This document shows positions 46,801 to 58,302 of a stretch of DNA of 64,000 bases, piece after piece (the stretch's first letter is position 1; each line of letters starts with the position of its first letter). The notes under the pieces were generated by a model. The model was not told the origin of the DNA. It did not search any database and worked only from the letters and a program-made list of their open reading frames with translations. The position numbers and the translations under genes were made by a program. Source of the DNA: Chlorella sorokiniana (Eukaryota; Chlorophyta; Trebouxiophyceae; Chlorellales; Chlorellaceae); contig CP084619.1 in the NCBI GenBank assembly GCA_025917655.1, positions 1,488,001 to 1,552,000 on the forward strand, in the 5' to 3' direction.

Positions 46801-48185
46801 CCTTCAAGGAGGGAGCAGCACGAGCCGGGGGGGCGGGGGGGCGGGGGGGAGGGGGCGCGCAGGCACAGTGGTGGTGGGGGGCTGGTGAGCGGCGCTGGTC
46901 ACACAACGCGCTGCTTCGTTCAAACCCACTGTTGACTCCGCCGCACACACGTCTGCCTTGCCGCACTCCACACCTTTTCGCGAGGGTCAACAAATGTGCC
47001 CAGCCCTACGTGAGTGATGGGGCCTGGCCGCCGCGCCGCCACATCTCGGATGATGTGCGACACTGCAGGCCAAGGCAGGCATGTGCACGCTGAAGGCGGA
47101 CAGCATCAGGCTTGAAGGAGGCACTGGCAGGGCAGGACAACAGTGCGCCACTTGTGTGAGGAGCCACTGGGTTTGCGGTCGTGCTGCACAGCGGCTTGGG
47201 CCTCTGACAGCGGTCAGGTGGCCGCGGAGCCGCCTCACCCACTCCGAGCGGCAGATTCCACGCCTGCACCTTGTTCTCGCGCACCAGCCTGAAGAGGCAC
47301 ACAGTGGGCGGGCAGCGGACAGCATTTTGCGGTTATGTGGCAAGAAGAACAGGGCCACGCAGGCTTGGCCAAACCTGAGGAAGCCAGGTGCGGTGCCGGT
47401 CCAGCCGTACACAAGGCGGTCAACCAGCCCCTCCACGGCCAGCTGGTCGCAGCCTGCAGGCAGCAGAGCAGCAGCTGTTGGACAGGACGTTTCAGGTTTG
47501 GCGTGCACAGTCAGCGTCCACTCTAAAGCCAAGGGTGCGCGCGGAGGGGCCCCCGCACCTCGGCCCTTAGAGTTGCCCGAGGAGGCTGCAAAGATGAGGC
47601 CCAGGCTGCGGGGGTGCCCAGTGGCATCAAACCGCTTCCTGCAAAGGGCCAAAGGCCACGAAAACAAGTCGCCACTGCTCACGCAGCTAGGCGCTGATTA
47701 ATGCAGAGGGGGCTCGAGAGCTCTTTGCTACACAGACGGATTTCAAACGGGTGCAGGTGCGACAGCAGCAGTGGAGAATCTCTGCGCCGCATGCCGCACC
47801 ACGGGCCTCACCTGACAGCATTCAGCAGGAGCTCGGGGCAAGAAGTTCCTACGAAGCCTGAGGGCTGCATGGCGGAGGGCGCACAGCACTCGTCAGCCTC
47901 CCCAAGGGCCATGCGGAAGACGACAGTGGTGCAGCAACGCAGGAGTGGAATTGCAGGCAGCTCACAACTCACAGTGAGGAATACGCCATCAGGAATCAAT
48001 GCTGCAGCCTCTTCAGCAGTGCATAACTTGCTTGCATCAGGCACCGCAGTGTTGTCGGCAGCCTTGCACTGCGTGGTGGAGAGCTGGCTCGACACACCAG
48101 GGCCGACCACCGAGCCGCCGTCTAGGTGCTGCCGCAGCTGGTGCAGGCGGAAAGGCGCGCGTGGATCGACAACGGAAATGGGCAT
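43894..48185 (-). CDS. Acyl-CoA:carboxylate CoA-transferase, YdiF / propionate CoA-transferase type
   Basis: Moves CoA between short-chain acyl-CoA and acids such as acetate or propionate. Exons in order: [112 protein letters not shown] then [72 protein letters not shown] spliced to [15 protein letters not shown], which restores the E.G..GG block with the catalytic Glu; [70 protein letters not shown]; and the last exon [16 protein letters not shown], stop at 43894. The first in-frame ATG is 48185; an open frame extends to a TTG at 48311, so an upstream exon is possible. It is full length for the family, bacterial in type, yet finely split by introns. Confidence 0.9.
46827..46855 (+). repeat. 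G-rich tract with four or more G7-like runs, intronic
   Basis: GGGGGGGC units inside a CoA-transferase intron (C-rich on the coding strand, before an acceptor). Strong quadruplex potential. Confidence 0.8.
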
Positions 48186-48767
48186 GATCACTCCTCGGCC
48201 TTCCAAACCAGCCAGTCCTTGGAGAGCACGGGTTCCGATCAATACGTCGGTGCCAAAACAACAACACCCTTCGCCTCCCGGTTGAGAGATATGCGCGGCA
48301 ATCGCCGGCAACTATGGTCGCAGGGCAGCGCCTCTGCGGTGAGGAACTCCGCCTCCACGTGGAGGCGCCAATGCCGACATCTGGAAAATGTTAAGCCAGT
48401 GAAGTGATACATACCCAATGAGCTACTGTAGCAGTTCTCCTGATGAGAGACGCCACTCACCCGTCGGTATGAAGACCACTCAACATATAATCGGAAACCG
48501 GCTGCTCCCTGAAGCCGCGAGGGTGCGGTTTGGCTTTATAAGACATGTGAGTCAATTGGAGGAATCCGCATCCGTTGCTGCTCCGTCCAAGGCCAAATGG
48601 GAGCTCTCCTCCACCTGTGGCAGAGCAACCCTCCTCTCTGTCGGCCGGCACACTCGCTACAAATAGCATAAGGTTTTGTGCGATTTTGTTAGGTCGGCGA
48701 GACTGGCACAACCGTCTGTTGGCAGCGCCGCCGCCCCCGAGCGGCAGACCCACAGCGCACGCAGCAT
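48186..48767. other. Divergent 5' region, CoA-transferase / coiled-coil gene
   Basis: It holds the unresolved 5' ends of both genes. Open frames on both strands are compatible with short first exons, but I cannot choose among them. Confidence 0.35.
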
Positions 48768-48768
48768 T

Positions 48769-50142
48769 GCTGCAAGTGCAGCAAGTCGTGCCCCTTCGCG
48801 CCGGACTCGCCGTCATCGCTTTCACGTTGCCTGCATCGCGTCGTTGGCGAGTGCCACTTGCAAGTGATCAACGGCCAGCAGTTCATTCCCCTGCCAGACG
48901 TGAGTGCCAAGGAGCCACCCTGCACTCTCGGCAAATCCCTGCTGAACTCGCTGAAATGTTTACTGCAGGCCAAGCGATTCTTTGATGCTGGCCTGCACGC
49001 AAACAGCGTAGCCATTGGGGCTGTGGAACGTTTGAACGAACAAGAGCTTCGCATTGAGGGTGAGCAGCGATAGGAGCGGTCCTCTTACAAGAATTGGCAC
49101 CTTGAGGGAGCCGGAGGAGGGGCTCCAAACTTGCTTTGGCTTGGAACGAAAGCATGACCGGCTCCTGCACTGATGCAACAGAGCTGGAACGCGAGCTGCG
49201 GCGGCTGCAAACACAGCTGCAGGACTTAGCGGACTTGGTGCAAGAGGAGCGGGAGGTGGGGCCCTATGTCTGTCATGAGCATGCAATGCAGTCCTTTGCA
49301 GCAATCAACCTGCAGCTCATCTGTACTTGTATCGTGGATTCAATGAGCTGCTTGGCTGCGCACATTGTGGCGACTATTCCCCTTGCTGCAGCAGCATGAG
49401 CAGGAGGTGCAGAAGCTCTTTGACTACGCAATGGCGCTCGAGGCTGAGGCAAGCACCGTCAGAGTGCCTTCTCCACCGGCACACTCGGTTGAACTCACTC
49501 ACTTGACTTCAGCCTGGCTCATGCTATGCATTTGGTTGGCATGTGCTCCAGCATGTGCCAGGCCCGCACTGGCTCCTCATACAGGTGGAGGAGGCAGAGC
49601 GTGGCATGCAGGTTGCGCTGGCTGAGGCAGTGCGCGTGGCTGAGGAGCGTCTGGCAGAGCAGTACGAGCAGGCGCTGGCTGCGGCGCAAGAGGCGGAGGA
49701 GCATGCGGCTCAGGTGCAGCGCAGCATTGAGCCCGTGTCAGCATGCTGCCCAGTCGTGAGGACGGTGCTTGATCACGCACAGCGGAGGAGCTGGCTGCCC
49801 TACGTGCCGCCCCGTGGGGCCACTGCATACACATGAATGTGACCCCAACTGCATGCCCTTGTCTGCTGTGCAGGCCCGCATGCATGGGCAGGTGCACCAC
49901 ATGACCATTGCGCTGCAGGCAGCGGAGGAGGGCCGTGGCCAGTGGCGTGAGAGAGCGCTGGCCGCGGAGCGTCAGTTCGATCAGCTGCGAGGCATGATTG
50001 AGCGCGGCTGCAGGAGGCCAGTGAAGCTGTTGTGTTTCGTCAGCAGCTGGGGCAGGAGCAAGAGCAGGACGAAGGGAAGCAGCTGCCCCAGATAAACTGC
50101 CGCATGCGAGAAAAGCTGGCAGAAGGGCAGGATGAGCCCTGA
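48769..50142 (+). CDS. Coiled-coil protein with Cys-rich N-terminal exon
   Basis: The first supported exon follows CGCACGCAG and reads HCCKCSKSCPFAPDSPSSL then HLQVINGQQFIPLPD, with a CCxCxxxC cluster. It runs on to KRFFDAGLHANSVAIGAVE. Later exons are long helices: ATELERELRRLQTQLQDLAD, EQEVQKLFDYAMALEAEAST, VEEAERGMQVALAEAVRVAE then ERLAEQYEQALAAAQEAEEH, HHMTIALQAAEEGRGQWRER, and a tail after a probable lost G near 50010 (QEASEAVVFRQQLGQEQEQ) ending AEGQDEP at 50142. It is mostly coiled coil. The start codon is not found, so an upstream exon is needed. No family is recognised. Confidence 0.52.
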
Positions 50143-50287
50143 TGCTGTGACTTACCAAAGTTGGTGGCTGTTTTTAAGCTTTCACAAGGGGTGAGCGACT
50201 CCGCATCTATGATAAGCAACAACGAATGGCAAATTCATCCACCGGATGGTGAAAGTTCCTATATCGCCACCATTCACCCCCCAAACT

Positions 50288-52073
50288 TCAGCTGGCAAGC
50301 GGCGGCAGCTCCGCGACTGCTTGTGGGGTGGCAGCCGCCGAAGCTGCCGCCGACATGCCCTCACCACGTCGCACTCGCCGCTCCAGCCAGGCCTGGCGCT
50401 GCCGCCGCTCCATCGTTGCACACAGGGCCAATGCTGCCAGCGCACCGCCGCACAACAGCAGGCCCAGCAGCAGAACGTGCACAGTGTCCAGGTGACCCAG
50501 GGCAGCGGCGTACGTGGCGGGCAGGCGGTACAGAGCGAGTGCCAGGCTGGCACCTTGAACTGGCACCGCACGGTTCAGGGGCAGCTGCAAGGCGGGAGGG
50601 CAGTGGCAGGGAATAGGGGTGTGTCAGGAAAAGGCGTGGTTCGGCACAGGGTGCAAGCATGGCCTGGTGACGCAGCTGCACAGCGCCACAGCACTGGACC
50701 CAGCGCCCCTCATCACGGGCAAGAACAGTGCAGCATGAACCCACTGCATGGCCTCACCCGCAGCAGCAGCGGCCCCGCCAGCAAGTGGTGCAGGCCGCAG
50801 TTGTGCAGCAGGAACCAAAAGATGCCAAAGCCCGCCATGGGCTGGTGTTGCGGCAAGGGGCAGGCAGGCGCGCTGCCACATGTAGCAGCCCCTGCCGGCT
50901 GTGCTGGTTGCAGGGAGGCGAGGAAGAAAGAAAGCAGGATAAGCGCCGCAGACAACAGCTCCTCGCGGAGCCTCTGGTACCTGTGTTGGGGAAGCCAAAT
51001 GCAGCGGAAGTGGGGTTCCGCGGCGTCGGCCGAGTGCGTTGCAGCTGCAGCAAGCCTGCAAGCCACAAACAGCGCGAGGCAAGCTGCCCGGTCTGCTGCA
51101 CAGGACCCGCGCGACAGCTTGACCACCACAGATGCACTCACAGGCGGGCATGGATGAAGTAAGGGGCAAAGAGTAGCACCGCGGCAACGCCGGCGGGCCA
51201 CACCGCCTGCTGCTTAGCGACGGCGGCGGCCACCAGGACCAGGACCATCGTCAGCAGTACCGCCATGTCAGCCTGCAGGGGCAGGAGCGTTACCGGGTGC
51301 ACTCAACAGGCGAGAAGAGCCAAAACTGCTGCAGACCACTCAACCCGGGAGGCGCATGCCTGGACCTGGTCATGCTGCGCGGCAAAGCAGCGGCCCTGGG
51401 CGCCCCACCTGCTCCCGCTGGCGGCTGTAGTGCGCCACAAAGGCGCGCTCCAGCCCCTCGGGGTGGAACGCCAGGCTGCCCCAGGGGCGGAACGCCGCCA
51501 GGCCGCTGCTGTCGCCGCCCGGCCAACTGTGCGGCGCAGCCTGCGCGGCTGCAGCGCCTCCGTCGCTGCCCCCGGGGCTTCGCCGCTGCACCACCACTGT
51601 ACTCGGGCTGGCCACGCCGCTGCCCACGTTGCCTGGCTGCCCTGTGACGTGTCCATCACCCATGCTGCTAGGCAGGTGCACCGGGGCGGGTGCTGAGCCA
51701 GGCCGCTCGGCGGAGCCGCTGCCCCCAGCGGGCGTGCGCTTCACATCCGCCGAAAGACGCCGTGATGCGGCCCTTACCGGCCGGGCGTTGTACCGCCCGC
51801 TCGTCGCTGCGCCTGCGTTGCGAGCTGGTCCAGTTGCGCGCTCCACCGTGGCGACGCTGCAGCTGCGGCTGCAGCAGCTGCGGCGCGTGGCCCCGTGTCC
51901 CTCCTCGCCTGCCAAGGCGACTCCTCCCCCGCTGCTGTCCGGCCAGCCGGAAGCGTCCGACGGCGTCTGCTGCGGGAGGCACGGCAAGCCCAGGTTGGCC
52001 GGGAAGGTGCGGGGCCCAGCCCCGGTAGCAGCGCATCCGTCTCCGCGCCCGACACCTGCAGGGTGGGCAGCAT
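50288..52073 (-). CDS. Polytopic membrane protein segment, unrecognised
   Basis: From ATG 52073 (MLPTLQVSGAETDALLPGLG) a long Ser/Gly/Ala-rich region leads to WGSLAFHPEGLERAFVAHYS. Then come ADMAVLLTMVLVLVAAAVAK then WPAGVAAVLLFAPYFIHARL; YQRLREELLSAALILLSFFL; AGFGIFWFLLHNCGLHHLLA; and the last exon with VHVLLLGLLLCGGALAALAL, ending VAELPPLAS at 50288. At least five hydrophobic helices. The charged lead-in followed by membrane helices resembles the plan of the gene at 10893-13993. The reading block immediately upstream (52138-53603) may be its N-terminal part, because the frame stays open across the 64-base gap. Confidence 0.52.
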
Positions 52074-52137
52074 GTGCTGGTAAACCGAAAAAAACACTTC
52101 AGGCGGTCTCAGCTGCAGTGGTACTGCAGCTACTGCA

Positions 52138-53603
52138 TCAGCTGACGTGGGCGCAGATGCCGCGCAGTGCGTCGCAGGCGGGGCTCCCAGCCTCCCCAGC
52201 CTGCCGCCCCACCATGTGATGCGCGTCGTCAAAGCCAAACACATCCTCCCCCGAGGAGGCGGGCTCCCTCAGCCCTGCCCCCAGCTCCTCCTGGGCCTCG
52301 GTCTCGCTGGGCAGCAGCCCCGCCGCCTCCAGCGAGGCCAGCAGCAGCGAGATGTGGGTGCCCACGTGGCGCCCGTACGCGCCGCCAGGTCCAGCAGCGC
52401 TTGCATGGAGCTGACCCGGGAAGGAGGGAAACAGAGGGAGGGAGGGGTATGAGCGAGCGAGGACGCACAGTGCTGGGCGCGTATGGGCGGCCAAGGGCAG
52501 CGGCTCCAGCGGGTGGACAGTACGCGAGGGTTCCACAGCCAGCAACAACACCGCCAGGTGCTCACTCTTGCGACAGGACGGCGTCGCCAGCGGCGGTGAG
52601 CGCTCCAAACGTGGGGTGGAAGGCCGCGAGCTGTGGCACCGCCAGGGGCGCGCCCTCCCACTGCGCGTCCCGCGCGGCGGCCAGAAGAAGGGCATGGACA
52701 CGACGGAGAGCACGCAGCAGCCCTCCCGCTGGTACAGGTCCTCCTGGTCCCACAGCGGGCTGCGCCTGCGCGGCGGCGGCGCAAGCAGCGGCGCACGCAG
52801 CGGCGCGGCGCGGTCACCGCCAGGCTCACGGATGGGCGGCAGGGAGCAGGGCGCACCTATGCACACATCAAGCTGATTTCGGCATCGCTGCTGACTACAA
52901 GCAGCAAGGTGGCTCACTTGTCCTGGCGCACGACCACGACGGGGTTGTTCTGCAAAACTGCTGCGGCTGCGGCGGTGGGGTGGATGGGGACGTAGCTGGC
53001 GTGGGTCCGGCCCTCTCGGTCCAGGTTGATAGTGATGCTGAGCATCACTTTGTTCTGCAGACCGAAGGAGAGCCTGGAGGCCAGCAGGGGATGACGGAGG
53101 TGGGTGAGCGGGAACAAGGGCTGCACAATTGCGCCTCTCTTGCAACTTGACAGGATCATATACCTTAGAAGCTTGCAATCCGAGAAGGCGTCCCGCAGCC
53201 GCAAGAAGGCCTCGCTCTGAAGGGCCGACCGGCTGCAGGCGGCCGCGAGGTGGGCTGCAAGGGTATCATCCATATCAACAGGGACCAATGCAAGGAGATC
53301 ACAACAAGGAGAGGACTGTCCGTCGCAGAACGAACGCCCAGCAGCGCCTCCCGCCCCGCAGCAGTACTGACGCGAATCAGGTCCGTAATGTGTTATTTTG
53401 CCGCAGAGCTGGCAGAGCATGCACTTGGAGGCTAGCGTACGCTCCTTTAATAATTTCACGGCTGTGCCTTTGCTCTCATATTCCAACCCACTGGTAGCAT
53501 AGCCATCCGGGGGCCAGCCGTCGCCGTCGCACTGGGCTTCAGCTGCTGCAACTGTACAATCGCTGTAGGTCGCACAAACTGCAAACTGCAGAAACACATA
53601 CAA
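52138..53603 (-). CDS. Unrecognised protein or N-terminal part of the adjacent membrane protein
   Basis: Exon blocks with clear coding character: KCMLCQLCGKITHYGPDSRQ (CxxCxxC), VDMDDTLAAHLAAACSRSAL then SEAFLRLRDAFSDCKLLR, spliced to NKVMLSITINLDREGRTHAS then IHPTAAAAAVLQNNPVVVVR; then LYQREGCCVLSVVSMPFFWP; VPQLAAFHPTFGALTAAGDA; and YGRHVGTHISLLLASLEAAG, ending ALRGICAHVS at 52138. The frame opens at a TTG at 53603 and the first in-frame ATG is near 53420, so the true start is unresolved. Frame slips near 52680 and 52390 look like lost bases. I do not recognise a domain. Confidence 0.48.
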
Positions 53604-54271
53604 CCGATGTTCTACATTGCAGGATACAAAGGTTCCACTACCCTACCCTAACACCCACAAACAGAGAGCAGGGAAAGGTTGCCGTCTTTCTCTCCACTGC
53701 ATTCAGCACTGCGTCCCTTTTATTGGTAGTGAAGAACCCACAGTCGGTTCAGTGATTAAAAATGGCCTAGAAAGGCACCCTGCTTGCTTCAAGTGACCAG
53801 CCGTGGCTTCAACTTGTAACCTTCCCAGCTGCATCCCTGCAGGCGGAGCCAACGGAGCCGACGGAGCCGGCAACAGCACTGCGGCCAGCGGCATGCTGTC
53901 AGTCGAATCCCTCTCGCTTGACAGGCTTACAGGAGGTGTGTTGAACCGCACCAAGATTCAACTGTGGCCGGAGAGGATGTCCCGGGCCAGTCAAGTCTGG
54001 CACGATATAACAACTAAAGGCGGCGAGGCGCTCCCCATACCTCCGAAACGCATGCATCTTGTTACCCATAACCCACTATCATTGCATTTTGGGTTTGCAG
54101 TGCACGTGGTTTTTGAGCCGACACTTGCTTCTTCTGTGCTGCCGCGGCGAAGTTCTTGCACTCTTGAAACCGATAAGCCGCAAGTCATTGTATGGAACAC
54201 CCTGCCGCTTCCGAAGACGTTGCCTCCGGTCCCATCTGACACATCTCGTTCGCAGTTGCGGCTTTCCAAGC
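53604..54271. other. Divergent intergenic region upstream of the chitinase
   Basis: An AT-richer 668-base stretch between the minus-strand block and the chitinase ATG. A plus-strand open frame (53803-54339) crosses it but shows no family or signal sequence. I read it as promoter and 5' UTR. Confidence 0.4.
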
Positions 54272-57200
54272 ATGAGACCGTGGTGTACGCCGAACATGTT
54301 GCTTTGTGCGGTCGCGGCGATGTTGGTGGCCATGGGTAAGATGCCGGGACAGCGGCGCCGCTCGCTGGCTTCGCAGCTGGCAGCAGCCACTTCACACTTC
54401 AGCTACACGAGACCAGTAAAGGTGCCTGCAATGCCATTGCCTGTTTATTCTTCTGCAGAGGTGCAGGCCGCTCCATTGGCGCCTGGCAAATACAGCTTTC
54501 GCCTGCCAGGGCGCGCCTCGTGTCCCGCTCGAGGTCAGCAGCAAGCAGCGCCGCGTTCTGCGCTTGCCGCTGCCAGCAGGTGCTGTGGGGCACCGTCGTG
54601 CATAGGGCTGCTGAATGATGACATTTAAGCACCTGCATAGCTGACCAGATGTATCACGGACGCACTTCGAGGAGTGTTTGTGCTGCTCTGGCGTTGCCAA
54701 AGTCTGAGCTGCCGCAATGCTGCTTGCGTCTGCCTGCAGGCTACCTGGCCGCCAGGCCTTGCGGCAACCCCTCAGCATCGGCCCTCACACTCAGCCCACA
54801 GCCAACGCTAATAGCGGGTAGTGGGCTGCAGGCCTGGCAGCTGGTGCCGGTCGCTGCAGGCGTGACATCAATATCCAACGGCACACGGGTGTACCTGAAG
54901 GTGGGGGCAGGGAAGTGCGCAGTCATCTGTTGTGTCAGACTTGCATACAAGGCATGTGCTGTCGTGATGGCGTGAGTAAGAGGACCAGGGGCACACCAAC
55001 CGAGTGAGCGCCCAGTTTACCACTGCCGCTCAAAGTTCCTAGAGCACTCCCTTCTGCCCGGCATGCAGAGCACCCGCAACTGTGGCGCGCTCTATGCCAC
55101 CTCTTTCCTCTCCTGTGCCGGCCTCACCCTGTCGGGCCTGGCACGTGGCAGCGTGCGGCAACAGTGGACTGTGGAGAAGTGGGGCGCGTACTATCGCCTT
55201 CGTCCCGCCGCCTGCAAAGGGGTCTTCCTCGGCTTCAGCAGCTACAAGTGCAGCATGAGCACTGCGGCACTGCGCAAGGCAGGCACGGGCATCGCCGTGT
55301 CGTACACCCTAGCCAGGTCAGCTGCGCCTCTGGTGCTCAGCCAGCTTCCATCCTGCCCGCTGGTCTGCCCAGTGCTGCTGCCGCCGCCTTGAGCCCTGCC
55401 CTGCCACTCTCACTCACGAACGCTGGCTATCTGGTTGCCCTTGCCTGCACTGAAGGACTGATCCGAAGCCGCCAAAGGGCACCAATGTGACCCTGGCCCT
55501 CGCCACCACCCAGGTGTGGGGCAACGGCGACCAACGCGGCGCGCCCTACAACACCAGCTACGAGGCCCGTTTTGTCATCCGCAACCCGAATCCGTTCTAC
55601 ATACTCAACTGGCAGCTGAAGTGAGATTGAAGCCGACTGTTTATTCTGCTCCTGGCTTTGCTGGACTGGCAGGGATGCGGGGTGCTCTGGCGGCGCATGC
55701 ACACGACGACAACCCCCTCCCCAAACACACACATACACACACACACACACACACACATACACACCTCTTTCGCGCCATCCTCCAACAGCTTCAAGGTTGT
55801 GGGCGGCGGCAACTTCACCTATGGCCCGTCTGACACAGAGCTATCCTGGAGCGGCACTGCCACCGCAGCCAGTGTGAGCACGCTGGCTGCTATGGGCCTC
55901 CACATCCCGCTCTCGCTCTGCGCCATCCCGCCTTGCAACCGTCCAACACCCGTCTGTCGCGCTGAAAGCACACTGCCCTTCCCCCTCAGGCCGTGGTGAG
56001 CCCCAAGGAGTGGCTCAAAGAAATCCCACCAAACGGATCCCTGGCGATCCAGTTTGGCGGCTACGGCGCCCTGCCCTCCGCCCTGGCCTTTGTCCAGGTC
56101 CTGCCGCTGCTGGACCCCGACCGCGACCCAAGCCTGGCCCGGCGCGGCACCTTCCCGGCAAAGGTGCGCCGACAGTAGGGCCAGAGAGGCGGGAGGGGGT
56201 GGGCTAAGGGGCGGGGCCTCATTTCCTATCGACTTGCCTGAGCATTGACCCCAAGCACTTGCTCGGCACGCAGCCGCTCGTTACGCCTCCTGCACATCCC
56301 CGGATTTGATGGCGGAGCAGGCGCCTGCTGTTTCATTATGTGCCCCCCCCCCCCCCCCTCCCCCCCAATTACCATTAACCCCAGCTGTTTGCGCCGTTCA
56401 TCGACGCCACTCTGTACCCCACCCCCGACTTGCTGGCCATACGCGCCGCCACGGGCCAGAAGTGGTTCACCCTGGCTTTCATCACTGCCGACCTGCGCAC
56501 GCGAGAGCCTGCTTGGGGTGGCGTCATCCCGCTGTGGAAGCAGTATTTTGCTGACCAGGTGCAGCAGGCTTGGGCAAAAGTTGGTCAACAACCGGCATGT
56601 TGTGTTGGGCTCACCACACCTGTACCAAGCTTTCTGCATAGTGGGAACACAGTCCAAGCGTGCCCCTGCATGGCACTGTGCACCGCAGGTGCGCGCCATA
56701 CGCATGCTGGGCGGCGACTGCATCGTGTCCTTTGGCGGCGCCGCTGGGCAGGAGCTGGCGCAGGTCAGGCAGGACGACAACCTTCTGGTGAGCCAGGGGC
56801 CGCATGCAGCGCATCTGTTGGCATTCCACCCGGTATTCCATGCTATGGAGTGCTTCGCACCTAGGGCGCAGGCAGCCTTCCCATGGCTGTGCTGGTTGAA
56901 ACCATCCAAGCCCTCTGCTGCCATTTCATCATTCTCTCCAACGCCTCGCCCGCGCCGCCCGCCCCCAATCATCACCCGCCACGCCCAGCTGGCGGACTAC
57001 AAGCGCGTGGTAGACCTGTACAAGCTGCGCTGGGTCGACTTTGACATCGAGGGCGGAGCCATCAAGGAGCTGCCCTCTGTGCAGCGCCGCCACAGAGTGC
57101 TGAAGCGCCTGCAGGTGGGCAGCAGCGGCGGTGCCAGAGGGCGGGGTTGACAGCTGGCATAGGCGCGCCACGCAGTCGTGCAACCTAGGGCAGGCCTACG

Positions 57201-58302
57201 CATCGACCCGCTGGGCCCTGGCCGCGGTTTGTGACGCCTTGCCCGTTGATCAGTACGGCTGGCTTACCTCGTGTGCCGTTGCTGCAGGCCGCCTACCCAG
57301 GCCTCACCGTCTCCTTCACGCTGCCCGTGCTGCCCACCGGGCTCACCGCGGATGGCGTCAGCATGCTCCAGGATGCCCATGCCGCCGGAGTGCGCATCGA
57401 CGTGATCAACCTCATGACCATGGACTATGGCGACTCGGCGGCGCCGGGTGGGTGCGCCAGCTTACTGCTAGTAAGCTGGCACCCATGCTTGCGCAGACGC
57501 CGTGGGACGTCAGCCCCTTCGGCACATTACCACCCTGCAGGAGGGTGTGGTGCCAGGGGCAGGCGGTTTGATGCGTGACTCTGCCGACTGCTTCGGCGCA
57601 GGCGGGGGGACAAGCGGACCCTCAGCAGAATTGTGCGTGTCCTTGCCCGCCGTCTGCCGAGGTGAACATGGTGCTTGCCTGCAGACCCTGATGGGCGCAT
57701 GGGCGACTACGCCATTCAGGCGGCTGTGGCCACTCGTGAGCAGGCCATAGCTGTGGGCTATGGAAACGCAAAGGTGAGTGGTGGAAACAACGCCTGACCT
57801 CCATGTGCTTGGCTGAGGTGGCTGCCGCAGGCTGTTGCTGGACTGATGATGCTGGCCTGTGAGGCTGTACAACTTCAAGCAATGGCACTGAGACCTGTTG
57901 CAGATCGGCAACACGCCCATGATTGGGCTGAACGACGTGCAAACAGAGACGTTCTACCTGGCCGATGCACACAAGGCACGCGGGAATGCCGCCTAGCTAC
58001 CCAGCAGCTGCTGCACTCCAGCTGCTGCTGCAGACCATGCGGGCGGTAGCCCCTGTCACTTCTGCTCGCTTGGGACGTCCTGCAACTTTTCGCCGGAAGT
58101 AACTCATGCTGCGTTTGTGCCGCACTGCCCGCAGGTTGGTGCCTGGGCCAAGGCCACGCCTTGGGTGCGCTGGACAGCCTTCTGGTCTGTGGGGCGCGAC
58201 CGGTGGGACCCAAAGGAGGCTTCTTACGTCTCCATTCACTCGTCATCTATTCCTCAGCAACCTTTCGAGTTCACATCCATCTTCCGCTCATACGCCGGCT
58301 GA
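54272..58302 (+). CDS. Secreted GH18 chitinase with trefoil-like and CBM2-like N-terminal modules
   Basis: Exon 1 (ATG 54272) encodes a signal peptide, NMLLCAVAAMLVAMG, with donor GTAAGA. Module 1 (about 54460-55320) is Cys-rich with two related halves (GLQAWQLVPVAAGVTSISNG; RQQWTVEKWGAYYRLRPAAC) and looks beta-trefoil-like. Module 2 (about 55490-56165) fits a family 2-like carbohydrate-binding fold: NTSYEARFVIRNPNPFYILN, then FKVVGGGNFTYGPSDTELSW and GSLAIQFGGYG. Splicing of FPAK to LFAPFIDATLYPTPDLLAI opens the GH18 barrel: WFTLAFITAD; GDCIVSFGGAAGQ; the catalytic strand LRWVDFDIEGGAI (D-x-D-x-E); TLPVLPTGLTADGVSMLQD; RIDVINLMTMDYGDSA; and WTAFWSVGRDRWD with the C-terminal Trp, stop at 58302. 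Catalytic residues are intact. The GH18 part is like bacterial ChiC-type enzymes. Confidence 0.85.
55724..55764 (+). repeat. (CA)n microsatellite in a chitinase intron
   Basis: About 18 CA units with two interruptions, in the intron between NWQLK and FKVVGGG. Confidence 0.85.
56343..56366 (+). repeat. Poly-C run before the GH18 exon acceptor
   Basis: About 23 C bases with one T. It acts as the polypyrimidine tract for the exon opening LFAPFIDATLY. Run length is probably not exact. Confidence 0.8.

Noticed and set aside
53803-54339. 178-residue plus-strand open frame upstream of the chitinase
   Set aside because: It has no recognised domain, and it overlaps the signal-peptide exon in another frame. 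It is more likely 5' UTR.
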